Shown: positions 30,903 through 40,023, counted from the first letter of the stretch. The stretch is 64,000 nt of DNA from Hamadaea sp013361475 (GCF_040654195.1 NZ_JBFAHM010000001.1:620001-684000), one strand, 5' to 3'. The notes: generated from the sequence alone by a model not told the origin. Made by a program: numbers and translations.

Positions 30903-30920
30903 TAGTTGAACCGTCAACTA
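30903..30920. promoter_or_regulatory. inverted repeat, possible operator of the pirin gene
   Basis: TAGTTGA-ACCG-TCAACTA is a perfect seven-base inverted repeat 17 bases upstream of the pirin start, overlapping a TTGACG -35-like box on the minus strand. MarR-type regulators often use such sites near pirin genes; the regulator is not in the window. Confidence 0.5.
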
Positions 30921-30990
30921 GTGTCGCGTTCGCTACACGGTTCGCCACGGCCGGCGTCACGCCACGCCGAGAACGGTCGTTGACTGGGAC

Positions 30991-32013
30991 GTGTCGATGC
31001 TCTCCCGTTTTGCATGGTACGGCCGGTTTATTCGGTCATTGGGCGTTGCCACTGTTCTCGCGCTGTCGATCACCGCACCGGGTGTCGCCGTGGCCAAGCC
31101 GGGCGTACCGCCGGGCCCGCCCGCCGGACTGAGTCGCGAGCAGCTGGCCGACCGCATCAACCGGGCGTCCGACCAGCTCGAAGGAGTCATCGAGCGGTAC
31201 AACCAGCTCCGCTCCGACCTGCAGACGACGGTCGCGCAGATCACCGTGCTCAAACGGCAGATCGGGCCGTTGGAGAAGCAGGTCGCCGAGCATCGGGCCA
31301 AGGTCGGGGTGATCGCGAGCGCGGCGTACACGACGGCGGGGTCGACCACGTTCGCCGCGTTGCTGCACGCCGACTCCACCCGGGACGTCCTGGATCAGCT
31401 GATGGTCATTCAGTTGCTGGCCGACGACCAGCGCCGCGAGATCGCCTCGCTGACCGGGCTGCGCCGGGAGTACGAGGCGGCCCAGGCGACGTTGCGTACG
31501 CTGATCGCCCAGGGCCGGGCGCAGCAGAAGGATCTCGCCACCAGCCGAGCCAAGATCGAGTCGGATCTGGCCACCCTCCAGCGCTGGCGTACGCACGCCT
31601 TCGGCCCATCGGGTACGCCGCCGCACCGCAACGCCCGGGTCGGCTGGGTGAAGCCGGAGGTCACCGGGGTTCCGGCGAAGATCCTCGACTTCGCGCTGGG
31701 GCAGTTGGGGAAGGCGTACCGGTGGGCCGGCGAGGGGCCGGACGGCTTCGACTGCTCCGGCCTGGTGCTGGCGGCGTACAAGCGGGTCGGGAAGGAGTTG
31801 CCGCACAACTCGGCCCGTCAGTTCGACGTCGTCCGCAAGATCAAACGAGATCAACTCCAGCCCGGCGACCTGATCTTCTTCTACCGGGATCTGCACCACG
31901 TCGGGATCTACATCGGCGGCAACCGGATGGTGCACGCGCCGACCCCGGGGGAGAAGGTCCGCATCGACTTCTTCGACGGCCTCCCGATCCGCGGCTACGG
32001 CCACGTCACGTAG
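30991..32013 (+). CDS. secreted NlpC/P60 peptidoglycan endopeptidase
   Basis: A 340-residue secreted protein. Signal peptide at the start (SLGVATVLALSITAPGVAVA), a coiled-coil region (about residues 48-190, QLADRINRASDQLEGVIERY onward) and a C-terminal NlpC/P60 domain with the catalytic Cys in FDCSGLVLAA and His in LHHVGIYIG, like RipA-type cell-wall hydrolases of actinobacteria. It should cut peptide stems during division. GTG 30991 or ATG 30997 may be the start; neither has a strong ribosome site. Confidence 0.85.
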   Translation: MSMLSRFAWYGRFIRSLGVATVLALSITAPGVAVAKPGVPPGPPAGLSREQLADRINRASDQLEGVIERYNQLRSDLQTTVAQITVLKRQIGPLEKQVAEHRAKVGVIASAAYTTAGSTTFAALLHADSTRDVLDQLMVIQLLADDQRREIASLTGLRREYEAAQATLRTLIAQGRAQQKDLATSRAKIESDLATLQRWRTHAFGPSGTPPHRNARVGWVKPEVTGVPAKILDFALGQLGKAYRWAGEGPDGFDCSGLVLAAYKRVGKELPHNSARQFDVVRKIKRDQLQPGDLIFFYRDLHHVGIYIGGNRMVHAPTPGEKVRIDFFDGLPIRGYGHVT

Positions 32014-32041
32014 CCCGGCGTGGCCTTGCCGGCGGCCTCCA

Positions 32042-32100
32042 CTGGATCAGGGTTCTCGGCCGAATCTTGGCCCAAGATTCGGCCGAGAACCCTGATCCAG
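32042..32100. repeat. 59-base near-perfect palindrome
   Basis: Two 29-base arms are exact reverse complements around a single C: the left arm starts CTGGATCAGGGTTCTC, the right arm ends GAGAACCCTGATCCAG. No T run follows on either side. It probably forms an RNA hairpin acting as terminator or stabiliser between two genes that run the same way. Confidence 0.9.
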
Positions 32101-32141
32101 CGCTGAAGGGGTCGGGGCGGAAGCGTCGGTAGATTAGGGGG

Positions 32142-33257
32142 ATGACGTGGGAAGAGGCCGCCGCTGAGCTGCGGGACGCGCTGCTGAGTGAAGATCTGAT
32201 CCGGGCGGTCGCCACCACGGGTGCCCAGCGGTTGACCGTGCGGCCGATCGAGGTGAAGTCCGGTCCGGCGCTGCAGATCGTCACCGAGGACGGCGTACGC
32301 CCGACGACCAGGACGGTCCCGGTCACGAAGGCGGCCGTCGAGCCGATCCTGGACGAGCGCTATCGGAACTGGCACGTGGAGACGGCCCGGCAGACGGTGA
32401 AGGTGCAGATCAGCAAGAAGGGCCGGGTGCTGCTCTCGAAGGGAGCCCCGCCGATCGCGCCGGCGACCACGGGAAAGGCGCATGATCGGGAGAAGCGGCA
32501 TCTGCTCGACCCGGGTGACCCGCTGTTCGACGTGATCGGCGGCGACGCCCGCAAACGACGGCAGGTCGACGCGTTTCTCCGAGCCCTCGACGCGACCCTC
32601 CCGGCTGAGGCGCCCGACCGGCTGCGGGTGGTGGATCTCGGCTGCGGCAACGCGTACCTCACCTTCGCGGCGTACCGCTATCTGACCGGACGCGGCCTGG
32701 ACGTGCACCTGACCGGCGTGGACGTGCGGGAGGACCAGCGCGAGCGCAACACCCGCCTGGCCGCCGAGCTGGGCTTCGCCAACCTGGACTTCGTCGCGGG
32801 CACGATCCTGGACGCGCGGGTCGACGGTTCGGTGGACGTGGTGCTGGCCTTGCACGCCTGTGACACCGCCACCGACGAGGCGCTGGCCCGGGCGGTCGAG
32901 TGGGACGCCCGCTGGATCCTGGCCGCGCCGTGCTGCCACAAGGACATCTCCCGGCAACTCCGCGAACGGCAGCCCGAGCGGCCCGAGGCGTCGGCCCTGA
33001 CCCGGTCGGGCATTCTGCGTGAGCGGTTCGCCGACGTGCTCACCGACGCCTTGCGGTCGGCGATCCTCCGCGAGCAGGGGTACGCCGTCGACGTCGTGGA
33101 GTTCGTAGACTCCGCCCACACACCCCGGAATCTCCTCCTGAAGGCGACCCGGACCGGACGCGGGAACCCGCCGGTCGCGGCGGACGACTATCAGGCGTTG
33201 GTGTCCGAATGGGGTGTGCGTCCTCACCTCGCGGAGTTGTTGCACCGGATACCCTAG
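32142..33257 (+). CDS. class I SAM-dependent methyltransferase
   Basis: A 371-residue protein with the SAM-binding motif VVDLGCGNAYLTFAAY (about residue 165), a second acidic strand end (LTGVDVREDQRERN) and the cluster ALHACDTATDEAL and APCCHKDI. This ACD and CCHK pattern fits the Methyltransf_32/GSTCD-like family, whose substrates are largely unknown. The N-terminal 130 residues hold an extra domain. It ends on the CsoR operator. Confidence 0.75.
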   Translation: MTWEEAAAELRDALLSEDLIRAVATTGAQRLTVRPIEVKSGPALQIVTEDGVRPTTRTVPVTKAAVEPILDERYRNWHVETARQTVKVQISKKGRVLLSKGAPPIAPATTGKAHDREKRHLLDPGDPLFDVIGGDARKRRQVDAFLRALDATLPAEAPDRLRVVDLGCGNAYLTFAAYRYLTGRGLDVHLTGVDVREDQRERNTRLAAELGFANLDFVAGTILDARVDGSVDVVLALHACDTATDEALARAVEWDARWILAAPCCHKDISRQLRERQPERPEASALTRSGILRERFADVLTDALRSAILREQGYAVDVVEFVDSAHTPRNLLLKATRTGRGNPPVAADDYQALVSEWGVRPHLAELLHRIP

Positions 33258-33265
33258 GGGGGTAT
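33249..33265. promoter_or_regulatory. CsoR operator
   Basis: ATACCC-TAGGG-GGGTAT matches the pseudo-palindromic GC-tract sites bound by copper-sensing CsoR. It overlaps the methyltransferase stop and lies 10 bases before csoR. Confidence 0.8.
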
Positions 33266-33274
33266 GGTCGAGGC

Positions 33275-33583
33275 ATGACGGAAACAACTGCCCTCGACAA
33301 CCACGGGCACAGCTACAGCGCGGCCGAGGACAAGCAGGCCCTGCTCAGCCGGCTGCGTCGGGTCGAAGGCCAGGTGCGCGGCATTCAGCGCATGGTCGAG
33401 CAGGACACTTACTGCATCGACGTGCTGACCCAGATCTCGGCAGCCACGAAAGCGCTGCAGGCGGTCGCGGTCGGCCTTCTGGAGGACCACCTCGGGCACT
33501 GCGTCGTGCAGGCCGCCCGCGACGGTGATCCGACGGCCAAGGTCAAGGAGGCGAGCGACGCGATCGCCCGCCTGGTCCGCTAG
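33275..33583 (+). CDS. csoR: copper-sensing repressor CsoR
   Basis: A 102-residue helical repressor. Copper ligands of the family are in place: Cys in DTYCID, His and Cys in EDHLGHCVV. It blocks the copper operon until Cu(I) binds. The N-terminal part has RLRRVEGQVRGIQRMV, the usual CsoR helix. The ATG 33275 lies just after its own operator, so it is autoregulated. Confidence 0.92.
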   Translation: MTETTALDNHGHSYSAAEDKQALLSRLRRVEGQVRGIQRMVEQDTYCIDVLTQISAATKALQAVAVGLLEDHLGHCVVQAARDGDPTAKVKEASDAIARLVR

Positions 33584-33616
33584 CGCGACAGCGCTTCCGC
33601 AACGAGGAGAGTCACC

Positions 33617-33835
33617 ATGTCTGTCGAGACGACCTACCAGATCAAGGGCATGACCTGCGGCCACTGCGCCCAGGCGGTGACCGGCGAGCTGACCCTGCTG
33701 CCGGGCGTACGCACGGTCGAGGTCGACGTGCCGGCCGGTGTCGCCAAGGTGAACAGCGACGCGCCGCTGGCCCTGGACGAGGTGCGTACCGCCGTCGACG
33801 AGGCCGGCTATGAGCTGGTCGGGATCGATGGCTGA
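33617..33835 (+). CDS. copZ: copper chaperone CopZ (HMA domain)
   Basis: A 72-residue heavy-metal-associated domain with metal-binding motif GMTCGHC near residue 11 and ending DEVRTAVDEAGYELV. It should carry Cu(I) in the cytoplasm to the P-type ATPase. GAGGAGAG lies before the ATG; it overlaps the next gene. Confidence 0.92.
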   Translation: MSVETTYQIKGMTCGHCAQAVTGELTLLPGVRTVEVDVPAGVAKVNSDAPLALDEVRTAVDEAGYELVGIDG

Positions 33836-34760
33836 CACCGAGACGCCGGTCTCGAAGCCCCGCCCGCGGACTGCCGACCCCGGCGGCCTGCGGGTGGGCG
33901 TCATCGTCGGCGGACTGGTCATCGCCTTGATCGCCGGGTTCGCCCTCGGCAAGGCGATGGGGTCGCCGTCGGCCTCCGGCGGGACTCCCTCGGGAGTGAC
34001 GCCGACCTTCAACGAAGCCAGCCCGCATACGCACGCGATGACGGGCATGACCGGCAGCGAGGTCGGCGGCCTGTCGATCAATGCCGCCGGCTACACGCTC
34101 GTCCCGAAGCAGACCAGCTTCAAGACGGGCGTACAGGACTTCCGGTTCCTCGTGACCGGGCCGGACGGCAAGCCCGTGTCGACCTTCGCGGTCGTGCACG
34201 ACCGGCCGCTGCACTTCGTGCTGGCCCGCCGCGACCTGTCGGGCTACCAGCATCTCCATCCGACGATGGCGCCGGACGGAACCTGGTCGGTCCAGGTGAA
34301 CCTGGCCCAGCCCGGGATCTGGCGGGCGATCGCCGACTTCACGGCGATCGGCGCGGCCGGGGCGCAGACCGCTATCACGCTCGGCACCGACCTCACCGTC
34401 GCCGGCTCCTACCAGCCGACCGCCGTACCAGCGGTGGCCCGGCAGGTGAGCGTCGACGGATACACCGTGGCGTACGAGGGGACGCTGCAGCTCGGCGCGA
34501 CGTCGCCCGTGCTGTTCCGGGTGTTCTCGGACGGCAAGCCCGTCACCGTCGACCCCTACCTCGGCAGCTACGGCCACCTGGTCTTCCTACGCGAGCTGGA
34601 TCTCGCGTATGTGCACACCCATCCGGAGACACAGCTCACGGGTGGTGCGGTGAAGTTCTGGGCGACCGCGCCCAGCACCGGGACGTACCGGATGTTCTTC
34701 GACTTCCAGGTGAGCGGCAAGGTCCACACCGCCGCGTTCACTCTGGTCTTCGGGAACTGA
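33828..34760 (+). CDS. membrane-anchored copper-operon protein
   Basis: A 310-residue protein with one N-terminal membrane segment (VGVIVGGLVIALIAGFALGK) and a large outside part rich in His (NEASPHTHAMTGMTG, QHLHPTMAPDG, LAYVHTHPE). Two Ig-like beta domains follow. Such proteins in copper clusters of actinobacteria may bind copper outside the membrane; the exact function is not known. I chose ATG 33828, overlapping the copZ stop, over ATG 33810. Confidence 0.65.
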   Translation: MADTETPVSKPRPRTADPGGLRVGVIVGGLVIALIAGFALGKAMGSPSASGGTPSGVTPTFNEASPHTHAMTGMTGSEVGGLSINAAGYTLVPKQTSFKTGVQDFRFLVTGPDGKPVSTFAVVHDRPLHFVLARRDLSGYQHLHPTMAPDGTWSVQVNLAQPGIWRAIADFTAIGAAGAQTAITLGTDLTVAGSYQPTAVPAVARQVSVDGYTVAYEGTLQLGATSPVLFRVFSDGKPVTVDPYLGSYGHLVFLRELDLAYVHTHPETQLTGGAVKFWATAPSTGTYRMFFDFQVSGKVHTAAFTLVFGN

Positions 34761-34801
34761 CCGTCGTCCGCCCAAACCACACTCGGATTGGGAGGACACC
34801 A

Positions 34802-37003
34802 ATGCAAACGCAGAACGTCATCGAGCTGAGCATCGGCGGGATGACCTGCGCGACCTGCGCCGGCCGCGTCGAGAAGAAGCTCAACAAGATGCCCGGCGTC
34901 ACGGCGTCGGTGAACTTCGCGACCGAGACGGCGCACGTCTCCTACGAGCCCTCGGTGACCGTGAACGACCTGGTCGCGACGGTGGTGGCCACGGGATACA
35001 CGGCGACGCCGCCGGAGCCCGAGGTCACCGAGCCGGCCGAGGAGAAGGAGCACGACCCGCTCTTCCAGCGACTCGTCGGCAGCATCGTGCTGTCGATCCC
35101 GGTCGTGCTGCTCTCGATGATCCCGGCCCTCCAGTTCGACAACTGGCAGTGGGCCGCGCTCACCCTGGCCGCCCCCGTCGTGACCTGGGGCGCGTGGCCG
35201 TTCCACCGGGCGGCGCTGCTCAACGCGCGCCACGCCACGGCCACCATGGACACCCTGATCAGCCTCGGTGTCGCGGCGTCGTTCCTGTGGAGCCTCTACG
35301 CGCTCTTCATCGGCGACGCCGGGATGACCGGCATGAAGATGCCGCTCGACCTGTTCGCCCGCTCGGTCACCGAGCAGCACCTCTACCTCGAAGTAGGCGC
35401 CGCGCTGACCACGTTCCTGCTGGCCGGGCGCTGGTTCGAGCACCGCGCGAAGCGTACGGCGGGATCGGCTCTGCGTGCCTTGCTCCACCTCGGTGCGAAG
35501 CAGGCGACGCTGCTGGTCGACGGCCAGGAGCGTACGGTGCCGGCCGCTCAGCTCAAGGTCGGCGACGTGTTCGTCGTCCGTCCCGGGGAGAAGATCGCCA
35601 CCGACGGGGTGGTCGTCGAGGGCGCCAGCGCGGTCGACGCCAGCATGCTGACCGGCGAGAGCGTACCGGTCGAGGTCGGGCCGGGTTCCGACGTCGTCGG
35701 CGCGACGGTCAACGCGGGCGGGCGGCTCATCGTCCGCGCCACCCGGGTCGGCGCGGACACGCAGCTCGCGCAGATCGCCAAGCTGGTCACGGAGGCGCAG
35801 TCCGGCAAGGCTCCGGTGCAGCGGCTCGCCGACCGGGTCAGCGCCGTCTTCGTCCCGGCGGTCATTCTGATCGCGCTCGGCACGTTCGCCGGGTGGCTCG
35901 CGGTCACCGGCAATGTCACGGCCGCGTTCACCGCGGCGGTCGCGGTCCTGATCGTCGCCTGCCCCTGCGCGCTCGGCCTGGCCACGCCGACCGCGCTGCT
36001 CGTCGGCACCGGGCGCGGCGCGCAGCTCGGCGTCCTGATCCGGGGGCCGGAGGTCCTCGAGTCCACTCGCCGCGTCGACACGATCCTGCTCGACAAGACC
36101 GGCACCGTCACCACGGGTGTCATGGCGCTCGCCGGCCTCTCGCCCGCCGAGGGGTTCAGCGCCGACAAGCTCCTCTGGTACGCCGGAAGCCTGGAACAGG
36201 CCAGTGAGCACCCCATCGCCCGAGCCGTCGCGGCGGCGACCCCGGAACTGTCCCGGGTGGACGACTTCACGGCGCTGCCCGGGCTCGGGGCGTCCGGCGT
36301 GGTCGACGGCCGGACGGTCTTGGTCGGGCGGGCCTCCCTGCTGTCCGACAACGGCGTAGCCGTGCCGGCCGACGGAGCCCGCGAGGACATGACGTCAGTG
36401 GCGGTCGCCGTGGACGGGACGTTCGCAGGCTGGGTGCACGTCGCCGACACGGTCAAGTCGACCTCGGCCGACGCGATCGCGGCGCTGCGCCGGGAAGGAC
36501 TGCGGCCGGTGCTGCTGACCGGCGACGCGGCCGGTCCGGCCGGCCTGGTCGCCGATCAGGTCGGCATCGCCGCCGCGGACGTGGTGGCGGGCGTACTGCC
36601 GGCAGGGAAGGTCGACGCCGTCCGGGAGCTGCAGCAGCGCGGTGCGGTGGTCGCGATGGTCGGCGACGGGGTCAACGACGCCGCCGCTCTGGCCGCGGCC
36701 GACCTCGGTCTCGCGATGGGCACCGGCACCGACGCCGCCATCGAGGCCGCCGATCTGACCCTGGTCCGGGGTGACCTCACGGCGACCGTGGACGCGATCC
36801 GGCTGTCGCGGGCGACCCTGCGGAACATCAAGCAGAACCTGTTCTGGGCGTTCGCGTACAACCTGGTGTTGATCCCGCTGGCCGCCCTCGGCCTGGTGAC
36901 GCCGGTGCTGGCCGGCCTGGCGATGGCGTTCAGCAGCATCTTCGTGGTGTTGAACAGCCTGCGGCTCTTCAGGTTCCGCGGCTACTCGGCGGCCGCCGAA
37001 TAG
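34802..37003 (+). CDS. copA: copper-translocating P1B-type ATPase
   Basis: A 733-residue pump that exports Cu(I). One N-terminal HMA domain (GMTCATCAGRVEKKL), eight membrane segments, the ion-binding CPC in VACPCALGLATP, phosphorylation site DKTGTVT, TGES actuator loop and hinge MVGDGVNDAAAL, all intact. GGAGGA precedes the ATG. It overlaps the convergent WYL regulator gene by 22 bases. Confidence 0.95.
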   Translation: MQTQNVIELSIGGMTCATCAGRVEKKLNKMPGVTASVNFATETAHVSYEPSVTVNDLVATVVATGYTATPPEPEVTEPAEEKEHDPLFQRLVGSIVLSIPVVLLSMIPALQFDNWQWAALTLAAPVVTWGAWPFHRAALLNARHATATMDTLISLGVAASFLWSLYALFIGDAGMTGMKMPLDLFARSVTEQHLYLEVGAALTTFLLAGRWFEHRAKRTAGSALRALLHLGAKQATLLVDGQERTVPAAQLKVGDVFVVRPGEKIATDGVVVEGASAVDASMLTGESVPVEVGPGSDVVGATVNAGGRLIVRATRVGADTQLAQIAKLVTEAQSGKAPVQRLADRVSAVFVPAVILIALGTFAGWLAVTGNVTAAFTAAVAVLIVACPCALGLATPTALLVGTGRGAQLGVLIRGPEVLESTRRVDTILLDKTGTVTTGVMALAGLSPAEGFSADKLLWYAGSLEQASEHPIARAVAAATPELSRVDDFTALPGLGASGVVDGRTVLVGRASLLSDNGVAVPADGAREDMTSVAVAVDGTFAGWVHVADTVKSTSADAIAALRREGLRPVLLTGDAAGPAGLVADQVGIAAADVVAGVLPAGKVDAVRELQQRGAVVAMVGDGVNDAAALAAADLGLAMGTGTDAAIEAADLTLVRGDLTATVDAIRLSRATLRNIKQNLFWAFAYNLVLIPLAALGLVTPVLAGLAMAFSSIFVVLNSLRLFRFRGYSAAAE

Positions 37004-37932
37004 CTCGCGGCCAGCTGCCGCAACAGCTCACGAAGCTCGGGCGGGTTCACCGCGGTGAACCCGACGCCGAGCTTCGTGACGTAGGTGACCAGGCCGAGCA
37101 GCGAGTTCGTGCCGGTCTGGAAGAGGCAGGTCTCGTCGTCGATCGGGACGAGGAGGCCTGCCTCCGGCGGTATCCGGCCGGCGAGCGCCTCGGCCGAGGC
37201 GTGGAGCCGCACCTCCGCCTGATGGGGCCAGGCCTGGGAACCCACCCCACGGCGTACGCGGTCGGTCGCCTCCTCGTCGGTCAGCTCCCTCGGCGTGAAC
37301 CGGGGGCCGGCGGGTGGCCGGGGCGTGATCCGATCCGCCCGGAAGGTACGCCAGTCGCCCCGGTCGAGATCCCAGGCCAGCAGGTACCACCGCTGTCCGG
37401 TGTAGACGAGTCGCTGCGGTTCGACGGACCGGGTGGTGTCGCCGGAGTGTCCCGTGTAGTCGAACCGCAGGCGCTCATGGTCCCGGATGGCGGCGGCGAT
37501 GACCGTCAGATGCTGTGGGTCGACCGCAGGACCACCGCCTGCCGCGAAGACCGTCGCCCGGCGTACGGCGTCGACCCGGCCCCGGAGCCGGGTCGGCAGG
37601 GTCTGCTGAAGTTTCGCCAGTGCGCGTACCGACGGCTCTTCGATGCCCGCGACCGAGCCCGCCGCGGCCGCGCTGAGCCCGACCGCGACGGCGACCGCCT
37701 CCTCGTCGTCCAGCAGCAGCGGCGGGACCGTTTTGCCGGGGCTGAGCCGGTAGCCGCCGGTGGTCCCGGTGCTGGAGTGGATCTCGTAGCCGAGGATGCG
37801 CAGCCGCTCGATGTCGTTCCGCACGGTCCGGCTGGTGACCTCCAGCCGGTCGGCCAGCTCCGCGCCCGACCAGTCGCGCCGCGACTGCAGCAGGGCGAGC
37901 AGCCGTAGAAGTCGGACCGAAGTCTCCAGCAT
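36982..37932 (-). CDS. WYL-domain transcriptional regulator
   Basis: A 316-residue protein: N-terminal helix-turn-helix (LLRLLALLQSRRDWSGAELA then DRLEVTSRTVRNDIERLRIL) and a central WYL domain (RLVYTGQRWYLLAWDLDRGD), with a C-terminal WCX-like part. It probably senses a nucleotide or small ligand. The first plausible start is ATG at 37932 (MLETSVRLL); a longer frame upstream overlaps the VOC gene. It is divergent from the VOC gene and convergent with copA. Confidence 0.85.
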   Translation of the reverse strand: MLETSVRLLRLLALLQSRRDWSGAELADRLEVTSRTVRNDIERLRILGYEIHSSTGTTGGYRLSPGKTVPPLLLDDEEAVAVAVGLSAAAAGSVAGIEEPSVRALAKLQQTLPTRLRGRVDAVRRATVFAAGGGPAVDPQHLTVIAAAIRDHERLRFDYTGHSGDTTRSVEPQRLVYTGQRWYLLAWDLDRGDWRTFRADRITPRPPAGPRFTPRELTDEEATDRVRRGVGSQAWPHQAEVRLHASAEALAGRIPPEAGLLVPIDDETCLFQTGTNSLLGLVTYVTKLGVGFTAVNPPELRELLRQLAASYSAAAE

Positions 37933-37974
37933 TGAGGAATCATACGTTCCACAAGGCTCGTTAACCTGGTTCTC

Positions 37975-38379
37975 ATGAGCACACTTCGCGGACTCGCCAC
38001 GATCAGCCTCTTCGCCGACGACCTGGACGCCGCCGCCCGGTGGTACGCCGACCTCCTCGGCGTCGAGCCCTACTTCTCGCGGGACGGCTACCGGGAGTTC
38101 CGCATCGGCGACTACCAGCACGAACTCGGCATCATCGACCGGCGCTTCGCCCCGCCGTCCAGTACGCCCGGCGGCGTGATCGCGTACTGGCACGTGGACG
38201 ACCTCGACGGCGTCTTCGCCCGGCTGCTGTCGATGGGCGCCACCGAATATCAGGGCGTCCGCGAATGGGGCCCCGGTTTCGTCACCGCCTCGGTCGTCGA
38301 CCCGTTCGGCAACATCCTCGGCGTCATGACGAACAAGCACTACGTCGAGGTCCTGGGCTCCTTGGGCGATGCGGCGTGA
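37975..38379 (+). CDS. VOC-family (glyoxalase-like) protein
   Basis: A 134-residue protein with the paired beta-alpha-beta-beta-beta layout of the VOC fold: ISLFADDLDAAARWYADLLG and VDDLDGVFARLLSMGATEYQ, ending DPFGNILGVM. It may be a dioxygenase or an antibiotic-binding protein; metal ligands are not fully identifiable. It is divergent from the WYL regulator, which may control it, and overlaps the next gene. Confidence 0.8.
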   Translation: MSTLRGLATISLFADDLDAAARWYADLLGVEPYFSRDGYREFRIGDYQHELGIIDRRFAPPSSTPGGVIAYWHVDDLDGVFARLLSMGATEYQGVREWGPGFVTASVVDPFGNILGVMTNKHYVEVLGSLGDAA

Positions 38380-38723
38380 CTGCGCTGACCTTCGCCGACG
38401 CCGACGCGTTCGCCGCCTGGCTCGACGAGCACCACGCCCAGGAGGAGGCGATCTGGCTGAAGATCGCCAAGAAGGGCTCACCCCACCGCACGTTGTCGAA
38501 CATGGACGCGGTCGAGGTCGGGCTCTGCTACGGCTGGATCAGCAGCCACCGTAAGCCGCTCGACCAGGACTTCTTCCTCCAGCGGTACTCACGCCGGCGG
38601 CCCCGCAGCCCATGGTCGCAGGTGAACAAGGACCTCGTCGCGAAGCTGACCGCCGACGGGCGGATGCGGCCGCCTGGGCAAGCCGAGGTCGACGCCGCTC
38701 AAGCCGACGGGCGCTGGACGTGA
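38376..38723 (+). CDS. YdeI/OmdA-like protein
   Basis: A 115-residue protein, GTG start overlapping the VOC stop. LTFADADAFAAWLDEHHAQE, EAIWLKIAKKGS, VEVGLCYGWISSHRKPLDQD and RYSRRRPRSPWSQVNK are the marks of the YdeI/OmdA family. Its members have been linked to bacteriocin or peptide resistance, but the mechanism is unclear. The family is often longer (about 190 residues); this copy keeps the N-terminal part. Confidence 0.75.
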   Translation: MTALTFADADAFAAWLDEHHAQEEAIWLKIAKKGSPHRTLSNMDAVEVGLCYGWISSHRKPLDQDFFLQRYSRRRPRSPWSQVNKDLVAKLTADGRMRPPGQAEVDAAQADGRWT

Positions 38724-38793
38724 TCATCGCGCACTTCCGGAAGGTCGCGTACCTATCCGTGGTGCGGTGAGGTACCTGGGCCTCCGGAGATCA

Positions 38794-39756
38794 TCACTTG
38801 AGGGCGAGCGCGAGTTCGCGGGCGGTGTCGGCGAGCAGCGTGGAGGGGCGGATCGGCGTACCGGCCAAGGCGCTGATCAAGGCGGTGAAGCCGGGCAACG
38901 GATAGCCGTCCGGCTCGGCCACCGCCGGAGCATACCGGGCCAACGACGGCCGGCCCCGCTCCCACGCCTCCAGCACCTCGTTCCGGGACGGCACGCCGAA
39001 TCCGTGGCCGACCGGGGCGGCGTGCCGGAGGCGTACCAGGCCGGAATCGCCCAGCGTCGCCGCCAGCTTGCAGCCGACGTCGAGCAGCTCGATCTCGGCC
39101 CGGCTGTGCCGCAGCAGCACCGAACACGGCCGGGGACAAGCCGCGGCGCACACGCCGAACGCGTGCGACGTGAGGGAATGCAGCCGATCCAGGTACGCCC
39201 GCCAGCCGCTCGGCGGCTCATGCGCCACCTTCACCGAGCGCAGGGCCGCTGACTTCTCCGCCTTCGTCTGCGGACACTCCCGGGTGTCCTCGCCCCAGAG
39301 GCTGTCGTCTCCGCGTACGTCGGCCGGCAGCCGGGCCGGATCGCCGGCGTGCCCCAGCACCCGCTCCCAGACCAGGAGCGAGGCGTACTCGCTGACGATG
39401 TGGACGGCGGCCACCACACCGGTCATCTCCCGCCGCTCCCAGCGGGCTGCGATGACTTCCAGCAGCAGGGCGTACGCGGGACGCAGCGACGCCAGCGCCC
39501 CACGGTCCGCTTCGCCGGGCGCCTGCGGCATCCGGCACGCGAGTGCCCGCGTACGCAACTCGGCCGGGACGTGATCCTCGCCGAAGTCCTCCGCGTCCAG
39601 ATCCAGCAGCCGCTGGCCGAAGACGCACAACTGCTGCACCTGGGCGATCTCGCGGGTGGACAGCTCGACGTCGGCGCCCTGCGCGACGAGGGCCGCGACA
39701 TCGGCGAACGAGTAGCGCTCGGCGAGCGAGATCAGCACCTCGTGAACCGTCTCCAC
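38794..39756 (-). CDS. conserved hypothetical protein
   Basis: A 320-residue protein with a GTG start. It is mainly helical with a cysteine group in the middle (VCAAACPRPCSVLLR) that might bind zinc or a cluster. Other features: FGQRLLDLDAEDFGEDHVPA and SGWRAYLDRLHSLTSHAFGV. I do not recognise a family. Codon use is like the neighbours, so it looks like a native chromosomal gene. Confidence 0.6.
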   Translation of the reverse strand: METVHEVLISLAERYSFADVAALVAQGADVELSTREIAQVQQLCVFGQRLLDLDAEDFGEDHVPAELRTRALACRMPQAPGEADRGALASLRPAYALLLEVIAARWERREMTGVVAAVHIVSEYASLLVWERVLGHAGDPARLPADVRGDDSLWGEDTRECPQTKAEKSAALRSVKVAHEPPSGWRAYLDRLHSLTSHAFGVCAAACPRPCSVLLRHSRAEIELLDVGCKLAATLGDSGLVRLRHAAPVGHGFGVPSRNEVLEAWERGRPSLARYAPAVAEPDGYPLPGFTALISALAGTPIRPSTLLADTARELALALK

Positions 39757-39781
39757 GCTGCAAAGCTTCCCACGCCAGCCG

Positions 39782-39893
39782 TCAATTCCGGGTCGGCGTA
39801 CACGTAGACGCCAGGCCAAAGCCGAACCAGTTCACCGGTACGCACTGCGTTTTCGACGGCCCAGCGAGGGATGCTCGCTATCCGGCCGCACAT
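39782..39893 (-). pseudogene. remnant of AbiEi/DUF559-like protein
   Basis: A short minus-strand frame reads MCGRIASIPRWAVENAVRTG then ELVRLWPGVYVYADPEL. The 'v..G.lvRL.pGVY' pattern is typical of the N-terminal HTH of AbiEi-type antitoxin and DUF559 proteins, which are normally more than 200 residues. Here it runs into unrelated sequence, so it looks like a decayed fragment. It starts at the palindrome beside it. Confidence 0.4.
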
Positions 39894-39962
39894 AGAGATC
39901 ATGTGCCGCCCGCCAGCGCTGTAAGGACGTTCTAGCGCTGGCAAGCGGCACATGATCTCTAT
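39892..39962. repeat. long intergenic palindrome
   Basis: ATAGAGATCATGTGCCGC (39892-39909) pairs with GCGGCACATGATCTCTAT (39945-39962), and inside it GCCAGCGCT pairs with AGCGCTGGC, around a 13-base loop. It is close to the helicase 3' end. Confidence 0.9.
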
Positions 39963-40023
39963 TTCGGGCCTCGGATTGCTGGTGGATGGCACTTGATCAT
40001 GCCAAGCGTCAGCGCGTAGGGCC

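Noticed and set aside
34568..36211. A 547-codon minus-strand frame over copA
   Set aside because: Antisense to a P-type ATPase with all motifs intact; the translation is biased in composition.
37933..38481. N-terminal extension of the WYL regulator
   Set aside because: It overlaps the divergent VOC gene and is Arg-rich noise; the HTH starts right after ATG 37932.
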